This document shows positions 8,958 through 18,058 of a stretch of DNA of 64,000 nt, one piece after another (within the stretch, counting starts at the first letter, position 1; every line of letters starts with the position of its first letter). Below the pieces are notes generated by a model. The model saw only the letters and a list, made by a program, of their open reading frames with translations, was not told where the DNA came from and ran no database searches. The stretch comes from Streptococcus sanguinis. GTDB taxonomy: Bacteria > Bacillota > Bacilli > Lactobacillales > Streptococcaceae. A program made the translations under genes and the position numbers. The stretch is from positions 620,001-684,000 of the forward strand of contig CP040556.1 of the NCBI GenBank assembly GCA_013378335.1. Direction: 5' to 3'.

Positions 8958-8988
8958 AAGCATTGGACGTTTGCTCCAGTGCTTTTTG
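8958..8988 (+). terminator. Terminator after the BI-1 gene
   Basis: AAGCATTGGA and TCCAGTGCTT pair around a short loop and are followed by TTTTT. Confidence 0.8.
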
Positions 8989-9005
8989 TTTCTCCTATGG
9001 ATTTA

Positions 9006-9014
9006 TGGTATAAT
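9006..9014 (+). promoter_or_regulatory. Extended -10 promoter of lysA
   Basis: TGGTATAAT, 29 nt upstream of the lysA ATG, within the TRTGnTATAAT pattern common in streptococci. Confidence 0.65.
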
Positions 9015-9043
9015 AAATCCAGCAAATAGAAAGTGAGAATAGT

Positions 9044-10294
9044 ATGAAAACTCCTTTTGTCAGTCGTGAAAAGCTAGCTGAGATTACGGCGCAGTTTCCA
9101 ACACCTTTCCATCTTTATGATGAGAAGGGGATTCGGGAAAGAGCGCGTGCCCTGCATGAGGCCTTTTCTTGGAATCCAGGCTTTAAAGAGTATTTTGCCG
9201 TCAAGGCCACTCCCAATCCTGCTATTTTAAAAATCCTCAAAGAAGAAGGCTGCGGGGTGGACTGTGCCAGCTATGTCGAGCTGCTCATGAGCCAAAAGCT
9301 GGGCTTTGCTGGACAGGATATCATGTTTTCGTCCAATAACACACCGGCCGAGGAATTTCAGTTTGCGCGTGACCTTGGAGCGACTGTCAATCTGGATGCC
9401 TATGAAGATGTAGCTTTTCTAAAGGAAGCCGCTGGTATTCCCAAGGTCATTTCCTGTCGTTACAACCCTGGCGGTGTCTTTGAGCTGGGAACCAGCATCA
9501 TGGATAATCCTGAAGAAGCCAAGTTTGGTATGACCAAGGACCAGCTGATTCAAGCTTTCAAAGAGCTCAAGGAGTTGGGAGCTGAGAAGTTTGGGATTCA
9601 TGCCCTCTTGGCCTCTAATACTGTCAGCAATGACTACTACCCCGAACTGGCCCGTCAGCTTTTTGAGCTGGCTGTGGAAGTAGTGGCTGAGACAGGAGTT
9701 GAGTTGGACTTTATCAATCTCTCTGGTGGAGTCGGCATTAATTATCAGCCTGAAGGCGAGGAAAATGACATTGCGGTCATCGGTCAAGGAGTTCGTCAGG
9801 CCTATGAAGCTATTCTGACACCTGCTGGTCTAGGACAGGTAAAGATTTATACGGAGCTGGGCCGCTTCATGCTGGCGCCTTATGGCCTACTTGTCACTAA
9901 AGTTACCCATAAGAAGCAGACCTACCGAACCTATCTGGGAGTGGATGCCTCTGCGGTCAATCTGTTGCGTCCTGCCATGTACGGTTCTTATCACCACATT
10001 ACCAATATGGATCGACCCGAGGGTGAGACAGAGGTTGTGGATGTTGTCGGCAGTCTTTGTGAGAATAACGACAAATTCGCCATTAATCGCTCGCTGCCTG
10101 TCAGCCAAATTGGCGATACACTGGTGATTCACGATACGGGTGCTCATGGTTTCTCTATGGGTTATCAGTACAATGCCAAGCTCCGCTCCAGCGAAATTCT
10201 CTTGGAACAAGATGGCAATGTTCGCATGATTCGTCGGGCTGAAAAACCAGAAGATTATTTTGCGACACTATATGGCTTTGATTTTGAAAAATAG
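9044..10294 (+). CDS. lysA: Diaminopimelate decarboxylase LysA
   Basis: PLP enzyme converting meso-diaminopimelate to L-lysine, which this organism also needs for its lysine-type peptidoglycan (see murE). The 416-aa fold-type III decarboxylase has the PLP lysine in YFAVKATPNP (K54), the glycine loop LSGGVG, and the dimer active-site Cys in GSLCENND near residue 345. It lies alone between a terminator and the yneF gene. Confidence 0.93.
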   Translation: MKTPFVSREKLAEITAQFPTPFHLYDEKGIRERARALHEAFSWNPGFKEYFAVKATPNPAILKILKEEGCGVDCASYVELLMSQKLGFAGQDIMFSSNNTPAEEFQFARDLGATVNLDAYEDVAFLKEAAGIPKVISCRYNPGGVFELGTSIMDNPEEAKFGMTKDQLIQAFKELKELGAEKFGIHALLASNTVSNDYYPELARQLFELAVEVVAETGVELDFINLSGGVGINYQPEGEENDIAVIGQGVRQAYEAILTPAGLGQVKIYTELGRFMLAPYGLLVTKVTHKKQTYRTYLGVDASAVNLLRPAMYGSYHHITNMDRPEGETEVVDVVGSLCENNDKFAINRSLPVSQIGDTLVIHDTGAHGFSMGYQYNAKLRSSEILLEQDGNVRMIRRAEKPEDYFATLYGFDFEK

Positions 10295-10350
10295 AGAAAA
10301 TTTGATATAATGAAGAGCAATGTAAAAATGGAAATAGAGGAGTTCTCGAT

Positions 10351-10599
10351 ATGAATTTAGTTTTAGCAATTTTCTTGATTATGGCAGCATTTGCTTTAGG
10401 CGTGATTTTGGGTATGTATCTGCTTCGTCGGCAGGTAGAGAAGGAATTTGCAGAAAATCCGCGTTTGAATGTAGAAGCAGTTCGGACCTTGCTGAGCGCT
10501 AGCGGTCAACGGCCCAATGAAGCGAAAGTGCAGCAAGTCTATCGTCAAATTATCAGCCAGCAGAAAGCTGCGCTTGCTAAGAGCAAAAAGAAAAAATAA
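10351..10599 (+). CDS. YneF family (UPF0154) small membrane protein
   Basis: Protein of 82 aa with one N-terminal membrane segment ([23 protein letters not shown]) and a charged cytoplasmic tail ending in a Lys-rich stretch. UPF0154 proteins are conserved next to racE in streptococci; their function is unknown. GAGGAG precedes ATG 10351. Confidence 0.88.
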   Translation: MNLVLAIFLIMAAFALGVILGMYLLRRQVEKEFAENPRLNVEAVRTLLSASGQRPNEAKVQQVYRQIISQQKAALAKSKKKK

Positions 10600-10649
10600 T
10601 TTTCTAGTGACTGGCTTTTCATACCAGTAGACAAAATCTATAAAAAAAT

Positions 10650-10684
10650 GGGGATTTGGAATCGGCTTCCAGTCCCTTGTTTTA
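10650..10684 (+). terminator. Hairpin between yneF and racE
   Basis: GGGATTTGGAA pairs with TTCCAGTCCC (one bulge, one G-U), followed by TTGTTTT. It ends 14 nt before racE, so it may act as an attenuator. Confidence 0.6.
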
Positions 10685-10697
10685 GAAAGAAGACCTT

Positions 10698-11491
10698 ATG
10701 GATAATCGACCAATCGGTTTTTTAGACTCAGGAGTGGGCGGTTTGACTGTAGTCCGTGAGCTCATGCGGCAGCTCCCCACGAAGAGGTCATTTATATCGG
10801 AGATTCAGCGCGGGCTCCTTACGGACCTAGGCCTGCTGAGCAGATTCGCGCTTATACCTGGCAGTTGGTCAACTTCCTCCTGACCAAGGATGTTAAGATG
10901 ATTGTCATTGCCTGCAATACTGCGACTGCCGTTGTCTGGGAAGAAGTGAAGGAAAAGCTGGATATTCCAGTACTGGGCGTGATTCTGCCGGGGGCTAGTG
11001 CAGCTATTAAGTCAACTGCCAGCGGCCGCATCGGTGTTATTGGAACGCCAATGACTGTTTCTTCTGATATTTATCGTCAGAAGATTGAAGCGCTCTCGCC
11101 GGAGATGCAGGTGGAAAGTTTGGCCTGCCCTAAGTTTGTACCTTTGGTAGAGTCCAATGAACTTCATTCCAGTCTTACCAAAAAAGTGGTCTATGAAACC
11201 CTGCAGCCTCTGGTTAGCCGGGTAGATACCCTTGTCTTGGGCTGCACCCACTATCCCTTGCTCCGGCCTATTATTCAAAATAGGATGGGACCAAATGTGA
11301 AGCTGATTGACAGCGGGGCTGAGTGCGTACGGGATATTTCTGTCCTGCTTAATTACTTTGAAATCAACCGCAGCCGGGAAAAACAGGAGCTCAATCACCA
11401 ATTTTACACAACTGCTAATGCCAAGAGCTTTTCGGAAATTGCAGAAAGCTGGCTGGGCCTGAAAGTGAATGTGGAGCATGTAAGTTTATGA
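10698..11491 (+). pseudogene. racE: Glutamate racemase, one-base frameshift (racE/murI)
   Basis: Makes D-glutamate for peptidoglycan. The N-terminal motif [17 protein letters not shown] and the later [10 protein letters not shown] and LGCTHYPLL motifs, which hold the two catalytic Cys, are all present but in two frames. The frame breaks in the run CTCCCCACG at 10773-10781. One more C there restores [19 protein letters not shown] and a 264-aa protein, the normal family length. D-glutamate supply is normally essential and nothing else is damaged, so a sequencing error or homopolymer slippage is more likely than a dead gene. The 3' end overlaps the next gene by 4 nt (ATGA). Confidence 0.88.
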
Positions 11492-12492
11492 CAAATAAAA
11501 TTTATGAATACATTGACGAGAACAATTGGTATATCGGAGAATGGACCCGCTTTCGCAAGGCTGGCTATCATTTCAACGACATCCCATATAGGCTCTTAGA
11601 GCATATTGATGCAGAGTTGAGTGAGTTGCTTAAGCGGGATTTGGACGAAGAATACAACGCTTTTACCACAGTTGTGGTCAAATACGGATCGCCCATGTCC
11701 TATATCCAGTTTGTCCTCAATATGATTAACGACCGCCAGGAGCGGGATTTTAAGGCGACTAGTCATAAGGGAGCTATTCTAATTACAGAAAAGGACTTGC
11801 TGCGCAAGGTCTTCTTCCTGTCCAAGGATGGGGTTAAGATGACCGACTTTTTTGGTCAGGGGCAGGAGTCCGAGATGGCTGTCGGAGACACCATTTTGAT
11901 TGCGACTCGCAACGAAGGAAAGACAGCAGAGTTTCGCAAACTCTTTGATAAGTTGGGCTATAAGGTTGAAAATCTCAATGATTATCCTGATTTGCCAGAT
12001 GTGGAAGAGACAGGAACTACCTTTGAGGAAAATGCGCGGCTCAAGGCAGAGACAATCAGTAAGCTGACCGGTAAAATGGTGCTAGCTGACGACTCAGGTC
12101 TGCAGGTCGATGTTTTAGGCGGCTTGCCTGGCGTCTGGTCGGCTCGCTTCGCTGGAGTAGGCGCGACAGATGATGAAAACAACATCAAGCTCCTGCATGA
12201 GTTAGCTATGGTGTTTGATATCAAGGATCGCTCTGCCCATTTTCATACGACCCTAGTGGTGGCCAGTCCTGACAGGGAGTCACTGGTAGTTGAAGCGGAT
12301 TGGTCGGGCTACATTGCCCATGAGCCAAAAGGGGAAAATGGCTTTGGCTATGATCCTTTGTTCTTAGTGGGAGAAACAGGAAAAACGTCTGCCGAGCTGA
12401 CGATGGAAGAAAAGAATGCGCAATCTCATCGGGCTCAAGCAGTTAAGAAATTAGTGGAGGTATTTCCAGCATGGCAAAGCAAACCATTATAG
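11488..12492 (+). CDS. rdgB: XTP/dITP diphosphatase (RdgB/HAM1) with streptococcal N-terminal extension
   Basis: Removes non-canonical purine triphosphates (dITP, XTP). The HAM1 domain occupies about residues 133-330: [14 protein letters not shown] (substrate loop), [31 protein letters not shown] and GFGYDPLF. Before it is a domain of about 125 aa ([25 protein letters not shown] ...) that the E. coli enzyme lacks. The same long form is found in other streptococci, so it is not an assembly fusion. It starts at the racE stop and its end overlaps the next gene by 22 nt. Confidence 0.9.
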   Translation: MTNKIYEYIDENNWYIGEWTRFRKAGYHFNDIPYRLLEHIDAELSELLKRDLDEEYNAFTTVVVKYGSPMSYIQFVLNMINDRQERDFKATSHKGAILITEKDLLRKVFFLSKDGVKMTDFFGQGQESEMAVGDTILIATRNEGKTAEFRKLFDKLGYKVENLNDYPDLPDVEETGTTFEENARLKAETISKLTGKMVLADDSGLQVDVLGGLPGVWSARFAGVGATDDENNIKLLHELAMVFDIKDRSAHFHTTLVVASPDRESLVVEADWSGYIAHEPKGENGFGYDPLFLVGETGKTSAELTMEEKNAQSHRAQAVKKLVEVFPAWQSKPL

Positions 12493-12992
12493 TCATGAGT
12501 GATTCTCATGGCGACCGTGCTATTGTAGAAGAGATTAGGAATCATTATATTGGAAAGGTAGATGCGATTTTCCATAACGGAGACTCTGAGCTTCCTTCTG
12601 ATGATGAGGTATGGCAAGGGATTCAGGTTGTTGCAGGGAATATGGACTTTTACGACGGCTATCCAGAACGATTGGTGACAGATTTGGCGGGGACCATTAT
12701 TGCCCAGACTCACGGGCATCTCTTCCATATCAACTTTTCTTTTCAAAAGCTGGATTTGTGGGCGCAAGAGGTTAATGCAGACATCTGCCTTTATGGTCAC
12801 CTGCATATCCCAGATGCTCGAATGGAGGGCAAAACGCTCTTTCTGAATCCGGGCTCCATCAGCCAGCCACGCGGCCTAATCAACGAACGCCTCTACGCTA
12901 AGGTAGAGATTGATGATGACCGCTTTAAAGTTGATTTCTATACGCGAAATCATGAACTTTATCCAAGCTTGTCCAAGGAGTTTAGCCGATGA
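12471..12992 (+). CDS. YfcE/MJ0936-type metallophosphoesterase
   Basis: Calcineurin-like phosphoesterase of 173 aa. The metal ligands are in [29 protein letters not shown] and LYGHLHIPD, in the normal order. These proteins cleave phosphodiesters, but the in vivo substrate is unknown. The start lies inside the end of rdgB and the end overlaps the next gene by 4 nt, so it is tightly coupled within the racE-yidD run. Confidence 0.9.
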   Translation: MAKQTIIVMSDSHGDRAIVEEIRNHYIGKVDAIFHNGDSELPSDDEVWQGIQVVAGNMDFYDGYPERLVTDLAGTIIAQTHGHLFHINFSFQKLDLWAQEVNADICLYGHLHIPDARMEGKTLFLNPGSISQPRGLINERLYAKVEIDDDRFKVDFYTRNHELYPSLSKEFSR

Positions 12993-13450
12993 TTGCTAAG
13001 GAATTTGAAGACTATCTGCTGCAACATGAAGAAACTTTTTTGACGCCTGGGGAAAATCTGGCGGTTATGATTGACACCCACAATGTGGATCATGCTATCC
13101 TACTATTGAGCCAGATGACATACTCACGTGTACCAGTCGTGACAGCAGGTAAAAAGTTTGTTGGTACGATTTCCCTGACCGACATCATGTCCTATCGCAT
13201 GCGCCATGATCTGCCAGAAGAGGAATTCATGATGACAGACATCGTCCACATGACCAAAATGGACGACTTGACAGTTGGGCCAGATTATACTGTATCAGAT
13301 GTACTTCATAAGCTGGTCGACGAGTCATTCCTGCCGGTTGTGGGCAAGGATCAGCATTTTTACGGAATTATTACTAGAAAGTCCATTTTGAAAGCTGTCA
13401 ATTCCTTGTTGCACGGCTTTAGCAAAAAGTACGAAATTCGCAAAAAATGA
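12989..13450 (+). CDS. cbpB: CBS-domain c-di-AMP-binding protein CbpB
   Basis: Protein of 153 aa made of two CBS motifs (LLSQMTYSRVPVVTAGKKFVG and HKLVDESFLPVVGKDQHFYGIIT). It matches the streptococcal CbpB / Bacillus DarB family that binds cyclic di-AMP and, in Bacillus, touches Rel and pyruvate carboxylase. This is inferred from length, layout and context in this conserved streptococcal cluster. It overlaps both neighbours by 4 nt. Confidence 0.82.
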   Translation: MIAKEFEDYLLQHEETFLTPGENLAVMIDTHNVDHAILLLSQMTYSRVPVVTAGKKFVGTISLTDIMSYRMRHDLPEEEFMMTDIVHMTKMDDLTVGPDYTVSDVLHKLVDESFLPVVGKDQHFYGIITRKSILKAVNSLLHGFSKKYEIRKK

Positions 13451-14178
13451 AAGAATACATTAGACCGTTTTTAAATCAAAAAAACATCTCAGAAAATTCT
13501 AAAATTGCCTATTCTTATGATTTGGAGCAGTTTATCGAGGAAGTACATGGCCGGATTACCGAGACTAATCTGCGGATTTATCAGGCCTCTATCAAGGATT
13601 TTAAGGCAGCTGTTCAGAAGAGGAAGCTCTCAGCAGTCAATCAATTTCTCTACTTCCTTTATCAGCAGCAGCTTATTGAGGAGTTTCACCGCTTGGTCCT
13701 GCCCAAGGTTTCCATATCAAAGGAGCAGGAAAATGAACTGCTGGACCTGTCTGCTTTTTGGCAGGAATCAAGCGTTCCCAGGGGGCGGCTGATGGCTCTG
13801 CTTATCTTGGAAATGGGCTTGCTGCCCAGTGAGATTCTGCAGGTCAGAGTGGCAGATGTCAATCTTGACTTTCAGGTTTTGAAGATTGAAAAGGCCGGTC
13901 AGAAGCGGGTCATCAAGATTCCTGAGAGCTTGACGGGCGAGCTGGAAGACTATCTGACAGGGACATATTTATTTGAGAAAAACGGCAAATCCTATTCTCG
14001 CCAATGGGGCTTCCGTCAGCTAGAGGCCTTCTTGATTGAGCAGGGACAAGCCAGTCTATCCGCCCAAAGCCTGCGTGAACAGTTTATTTTGCGCCAGCGG
14101 GAGAAGGGAATTGGCCTCTATGATATTGCCCAAGATTTGGGCTTGAAAACCATGATTACACTAGAAAAATATAGATAA
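13447..14178 (+). CDS. XerD-like tyrosine recombinase with degenerate active site
   Basis: Protein of 243 aa with the layout of a tyrosine recombinase: a core-binding N-terminal part, then a catalytic-like domain. Against the usual R-K-H-R-H-Y set, the first Arg is Leu (GLLPSE, residue 126), the LGH His is Leu (residue 233), and only the second Arg (SLREQF, R210) and the C-terminal Tyr (Y242) remain. Streptococci carry this as a conserved gene next to scpA. Classical dif recombination is unlikely with these changes, so a structural or DNA-binding role is possible. It lies 2 nt upstream of scpA. Confidence 0.85.
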   Translation: MKEYIRPFLNQKNISENSKIAYSYDLEQFIEEVHGRITETNLRIYQASIKDFKAAVQKRKLSAVNQFLYFLYQQQLIEEFHRLVLPKVSISKEQENELLDLSAFWQESSVPRGRLMALLILEMGLLPSEILQVRVADVNLDFQVLKIEKAGQKRVIKIPESLTGELEDYLTGTYLFEKNGKSYSRQWGFRQLEAFLIEQGQASLSAQSLREQFILRQREKGIGLYDIAQDLGLKTMITLEKYR

Positions 14179-14180
14179 AA

Positions 14181-14891
14181 ATGGATATCAAACTAAAAGA
14201 TTTTGAAGGCCCGTTGGACCTGCTGCTCCACCTTGTATCTAAGTACCAGGTGGATATTTATGATGTGCCCATTACGGAGGTTATCGAGCAGTATCTGGCT
14301 TATGTGGCCACCTTGCAGGCCATGAAGCTGGAAGTGACGGGCGAGTACATGGTCATGGCAAGCCAGCTCATGCTGATTAAGAGCCGCAAGCTTCTACCTA
14401 AGGTGGCGGATAATGCTGAGCTGGAAGATGATTTAGAGCAAGACCTCTTGAGCCAGATTGAGGAATACCGCAGGTTCAAGCTTTTGGGTGAGAAAATGTC
14501 GCTCCAGCATGATGACCGAGCTCTTTATTACTCTAAGCCCAAGCTGGAGCTGGTTTATGAAGACGCTGAGCTCCTACATGACAAGTCAACGATAGATCTT
14601 TTCTTGGCTTTTTCCAAGGTTATCGCCAAGAAGCAAGAGGAGTTTTCTAAGAGCCATACAACCATTGTGCGAGACGAGTATAAGATTGAGGACATGATGG
14701 AAGTGGTGCGCCAGCGTTGTGCTGGTAAGAGCCGTCTGGCTCTGCAGGAGATTTTTGCAGAGACCAAGGACATGAATGAAGTTATTACTCTCTTTCTGGC
14801 GACCTTGGAATTGGTCAAGGTGCAGGAAGTGCAAGTCATTCAGGAAGAAAATTTTGGAAATATTTATTTAGTAGGAAGAGGAAATGAGTAA
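14181..14891 (+). CDS. scpA: Segregation and condensation protein A
   Basis: Kleisin subunit of the SMC-ScpAB condensin, bridging the SMC heads. The 236-aa protein begins [18 protein letters not shown], the family's N-terminal signature, and ends in a small winged-helix part ([30 protein letters not shown]). It overlaps scpB by 8 nt with AGGAAG before the scpB ATG. Confidence 0.96.
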   Translation: MDIKLKDFEGPLDLLLHLVSKYQVDIYDVPITEVIEQYLAYVATLQAMKLEVTGEYMVMASQLMLIKSRKLLPKVADNAELEDDLEQDLLSQIEEYRRFKLLGEKMSLQHDDRALYYSKPKLELVYEDAELLHDKSTIDLFLAFSKVIAKKQEEFSKSHTTIVRDEYKIEDMMEVVRQRCAGKSRLALQEIFAETKDMNEVITLFLATLELVKVQEVQVIQEENFGNIYLVGRGNE

Positions 14892-15453
14892 GTTAGCAGA
14901 GATTGAAGCCCTGCTTTTTGTGGCGGGAGAAGATGGACTCAAGGTTCATCAATTGGCAGAAATCCTTTCTTTGCCGCCGACCGGTGTCATTCAGAGTTTG
15001 GAGAAGCTGGCTGAGCAATATGAAGCAAATCCAGACTCTAGCCTGACCCTGCTGGAAACCTCAAAGACATACAAGCTGGTCACAAAGCCAGAGTTTGCTG
15101 AGATTCTGCGGGCCTATTCGAGGGCTCCGATCAATCAAAGTCTGTCGCGGGCAGCGCTGGAGACCTTGTCTATCATTGCCTATAAACAGCCGATTACAAG
15201 GGTGGAAATAGATGACATCCGCGGGGTTAATTCCAGCGGTGCTTTGGCTAAGCTCTTGGCTTTTGAACTGGTTCGAGAGGATGGCAAAAAAGAGGTCATT
15301 GGCCGGCCAAATCTCTATGTGACAACGGATTATTTCTTAGACTATATGGGAATTAATCACCTAGATGAGTTGCCGATTGTCGAAGAAACAGAGCTAGTTG
15401 CTGAAGAAAGCCAGCTCTTTATTGAAAGGACAGATATCGATGAGAATCAATAA
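14884..15453 (+). CDS. scpB: Segregation and condensation protein B
   Basis: Dimeric winged-helix partner of ScpA in the SMC complex. The 189-aa protein begins [16 protein letters not shown] and carries [31 protein letters not shown], the second winged helix. Its 3' end overlaps the rluB start by 14 nt, so translation is coupled along this run. Confidence 0.96.
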   Translation: MSKLAEIEALLFVAGEDGLKVHQLAEILSLPPTGVIQSLEKLAEQYEANPDSSLTLLETSKTYKLVTKPEFAEILRAYSRAPINQSLSRAALETLSIIAYKQPITRVEIDDIRGVNSSGALAKLLAFELVREDGKKEVIGRPNLYVTTDYFLDYMGINHLDELPIVEETELVAEESQLFIERTDIDENQ

Positions 15454-16168
15454 ATACATCGCTCAAGCTGGGATAGCCAGCCGCCGTAAGGCAGAAGAGC
15501 TCATCAAGCAAGGGAAGGTCAGTATAAACGGCCAAGTGGTACGTGAGCTGGCGACGAACGTTAAGTCTGGCGATCGTGTGGAAGTAGAAGGCCAACCTAT
15601 CTACAACGAAGAGAAGGTTTATTACCTCCTCAATAAGCCGCGCGGGGTCATTTCCTCTGTCAGTGACGACAAGGGTCGTAAGACGGTCGTGGAGCTCTTG
15701 CCTAAGGTCAAGGAGCGGATTTATCCGGTCGGTCGTTTGGACTGGGATACTTCTGGCATTCTCATTCTGACCAATGATGGAGACTTTACCGACGAGATGA
15801 TTCATCCCCGCAATGAGATTGATAAGGTCTATGTGGCGCGTGTCAAAGGATTGGCCAATAAAGAAGTTCTTCGTCCTCTGACTCGAGGTGTTGAGATTGA
15901 AGGACGCAAAACTAAGCCAGCGGTTTATGAGATTATCAAGGTTGATCCGGCGAAAAATCGCTCGGTCGTTCAGCTGACCATCCACGAAGGCCGTAACCAT
16001 CAGGTCAAGAAGATGTTCCAAGCGGTCGGATTGCAAGTAGATAAGCTTTCACGGACTCGCTTTGGTCATTTGGACTTAACTGGCCTTAAGCCTGGTGAGT
16101 ATCGTAAGCTCAGTAAGAAAGAAGTCAGCCAGCTGCATACACTGGCTGTAACCAAGACCAAGAAATGA
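15440..16168 (+). CDS. rluB: 23S rRNA pseudouridine synthase RluB-like
   Basis: RsuA/RluB-family pseudouridine synthase of 242 aa. The N-terminal S4 RNA-binding domain is [25 protein letters not shown]. The catalytic loop [19 protein letters not shown] has the active Asp, followed by KVYVARVKG and [11 protein letters not shown]. The start is ATG 15440; an in-frame ATG at 15398 would add 14 residues that belong to the scpB reading region and disrupt the S4 start. The last bases overlap yidD by 4 nt. Confidence 0.92.
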   Translation: MRINKYIAQAGIASRRKAEELIKQGKVSINGQVVRELATNVKSGDRVEVEGQPIYNEEKVYYLLNKPRGVISSVSDDKGRKTVVELLPKVKERIYPVGRLDWDTSGILILTNDGDFTDEMIHPRNEIDKVYVARVKGLANKEVLRPLTRGVEIEGRKTKPAVYEIIKVDPAKNRSVVQLTIHEGRNHQVKKMFQAVGLQVDKLSRTRFGHLDLTGLKPGEYRKLSKKEVSQLHTLAVTKTKK

Positions 16169-16431
16169 TAAAGAAACTGCTTATTGCTCCTGTCCGCTTT
16201 TATCAACGCTTCATATCGCCTGCTTTCCCTCCATCTTGCCGCTTTCGGCCCACCTGCTCTAACTATATGATAGAAGCTATCCAGAAGCATGGAGCCAAAG
16301 GTGTCCTAATGGGCTTGGCGCGCATTCTCCGCTGTCATCCCTGGTCTCAGTCGGGAGAGGATCCTGTACCAGACCATTTCAGTTTGAGAAGAAATTATTC
16401 AAGAAAAAGAGAGTGGGACAGAAATCGGTAA
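16165..16431 (+). CDS. yidD: Membrane protein insertion efficiency factor YidD
   Basis: Small amphipathic protein of 88 aa linked to YidC-dependent membrane insertion. It carries the three conserved Cys ([11 protein letters not shown] ... RCHPW) and the motif [22 protein letters not shown]. The last seven or so codons (REWDRNR) are read from the intergenic repeat that starts at 16411, so the C-terminus has probably been changed by that repeat. It is the last gene of the racE-yidD run. Confidence 0.9.
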   Translation: MIKKLLIAPVRFYQRFISPAFPPSCRFRPTCSNYMIEAIQKHGAKGVLMGLARILRCHPWSQSGEDPVPDHFSLRRNYSRKREWDRNR

Positions 16432-16583
16432 TTCGTTAGAATTCGATTTCGTCGTCCCACCTCCGCACAGTTGAGTAGGGCTGTAAAAGCTGATGAAATC
16501 AGCGTAATAGAGCCCACTCAACCACTGCGTCTTGCTCGACAATCCAAAGACAATTGAGAGGCTAGGACTTTTGTCCCAGCCTC
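16411..16583. repeat. Intergenic GTGGGAC-type repeat with nested hairpins
   Basis: A 173-bp non-coding element between convergent yidD and trkH. Its left part folds as GTGGGACAGAAATCG against CGATTTCGTCGTCCCAC (to 16460). The right part is a terminator hairpin GAGGCTAGGAC/GTCCCAGCCTC. A second element with the same TTTTGTCCCAGCCTC end lies at 47913-48073. The pattern is of a dispersed streptococcal intergenic repeat; I cannot name the family. Confidence 0.6.
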
Positions 16584-16587
16584 TTTA
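16556..16587. terminator. Terminator shared by yidD and trkH
   Basis: GAGGCTAGGAC pairs with GTCCCAGCCTC around a short loop (one mismatch), with T on the yidD side, inside the repeat described above. Confidence 0.7.
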
Positions 16588-16614
16588 TATATATCTATAT
16601 TCTCCGAATATTTC

Positions 16615-18054
16615 CTATCTTCTAGACCAAGTCTTAGGCAGGAAGAGCAGGAGAATCGGGTAGATTTCCAAGCGACCGCCAATCATAGCAAAGGCCAGCA
16701 ACAGTTTGGAAAAAGGACTAAAGATAGAAAAATTATCTGTCGTCCCAATCATGGGGCCGATATTGTTGAAGCAAGAGAGAACCCCGCTGACAACCGTCAT
16801 GAAATTATTATTATCCAAGCTGACAATGAAAATGAGAGCTAGAGTAATCAAGATATAAACGGCTAAGTATTTCAGTACCTTATGCTGAGTATCCTTGTCA
16901 ATGACCGCACCATTGACATGCAAGGTCAGGACGCGATTAGGTGATAAGGTAGATAGAATCTGATTTTTAGCAATGCGGGACATGATAATCCCCCGAATGA
17001 CCTTAAATCCCCCAGCTGTTGATCCAGCTGAGCCCCCGATACACATGAGCAGGAGCAGGATAACTTGAGAAAAGAGCGGCCATTTGACTGTATCGCCATA
17101 GCCAAATCCAGTTGTTGTGATGACATTGGCTACCTGGAAGAAGGAAATCTCCACGCTCTTGGCAAAGCCTTGATAGAGATGGAAGACATTAAAGGCAATC
17201 AAGGCTGTGGAAAGAAAGACAATCCAGAGATAGCCCTTGAGCTCCTCATCTTCAAAGCAAGCTTTAAACTTACGAATCAGCAAGTAATAGTAGAGATTGA
17301 AGTTGACCCCGAAAGCTAAAACTCCAAAGCTGACTAGATAAGTAATCAGCGAGCTGTTATAGTGGGCGATACCGTCATTATAAACGGTGAATCCTCCTGT
17401 GCCAGCAGTTCCCATGGCAATGACGAGACTATCAAAGAGGGGCATGCCCGCTAGGAAATAAAGCAGAGCAAAGATAGCAAAGAGAGCCAGATAGATGATG
17501 TAAAGAATCTGAGCCGTACTCTTGAGCTTAGACACGACCTTGCCAAAGACTGGGCCCGGAACTTCTGCTTTCATGACCTCCAAGTGACCATTTTTAGCAT
17601 TGTCCATAATAGCTAAGGCAAAGACCAGCACTCCCATCCCTCCGATTAAGTGAGTAAAGCTGCGCCAGAAGAGCAGCGAATGGGAGAGAACGCCGACATC
17701 GTTAAGGATAGTCGCTCCCGTGGTTGTAAAGCCAGAGCTGATCTCAAAGAAAGCATCAATAAGGTCTGGAATCTGCCCGGAAAAAACAAAGGGCAGGGCT
17801 CCGAAGAAGGACCAGAGAATCCAGCAAAGGGCTACAATTAGGACCCCTTCCTTGGCGTAGATATGCAGGTCCTTGGGCTTGAAATAAGAGCCTATTCCAC
17901 CTAAAACTAGCAGGATGGCCATGGTTGCCCCGATAGAGAGAAAGACCTTTAAAGGCTCACCGTAGATTAGAGCTACGATAATGGGCACAATCAGCAGTGC
18001 CGCCTCAATCAGCAGTAATTTTGCCAGCAGGTAGCGAATCATAGATCTATTCAT
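16615..18054 (-). CDS. trkH: Potassium uptake transporter subunit TrkH/KtrB
   Basis: Channel-like subunit of a Trk/Ktr potassium importer, 479 aa. It has four repeats of membrane helix-P loop-membrane helix; filter-like glycines are seen in SSGFTTTGATIL, GTAGTGGFTVYN, TTTGFGYGDT and FNNIGPMIGTTD. The gating loop GGSAGSTAGGFKVIRG is also typical. It is encoded 4 nt downstream of trkA, which supplies the cytosolic gating ring, so the two form one system. Confidence 0.93.
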   Translation of the reverse strand: MNRSMIRYLLAKLLLIEAALLIVPIIVALIYGEPLKVFLSIGATMAILLVLGGIGSYFKPKDLHIYAKEGVLIVALCWILWSFFGALPFVFSGQIPDLIDAFFEISSGFTTTGATILNDVGVLSHSLLFWRSFTHLIGGMGVLVFALAIMDNAKNGHLEVMKAEVPGPVFGKVVSKLKSTAQILYIIYLALFAIFALLYFLAGMPLFDSLVIAMGTAGTGGFTVYNDGIAHYNSSLITYLVSFGVLAFGVNFNLYYYLLIRKFKACFEDEELKGYLWIVFLSTALIAFNVFHLYQGFAKSVEISFFQVANVITTTGFGYGDTVKWPLFSQVILLLLMCIGGSAGSTAGGFKVIRGIIMSRIAKNQILSTLSPNRVLTLHVNGAVIDKDTQHKVLKYLAVYILITLALIFIVSLDNNNFMTVVSGVLSCFNNIGPMIGTTDNFSIFSPFSKLLLAFAMIGGRLEIYPILLLFLPKTWSRR

Positions 18055-18058
18055 GGGC

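Noticed and set aside
10773..10883. Programmed ribosomal frameshift in racE
   Set aside because: No slippery heptamer with a following pseudoknot was seen, and the two other breaks in the window have the same missing-base pattern.
15419..16036. 205-codon open frame on the minus strand opposite rluB
   Set aside because: It lies wholly inside rluB, has no ribosome site and no family-like motifs; the plus-strand protein has all RluB motifs.
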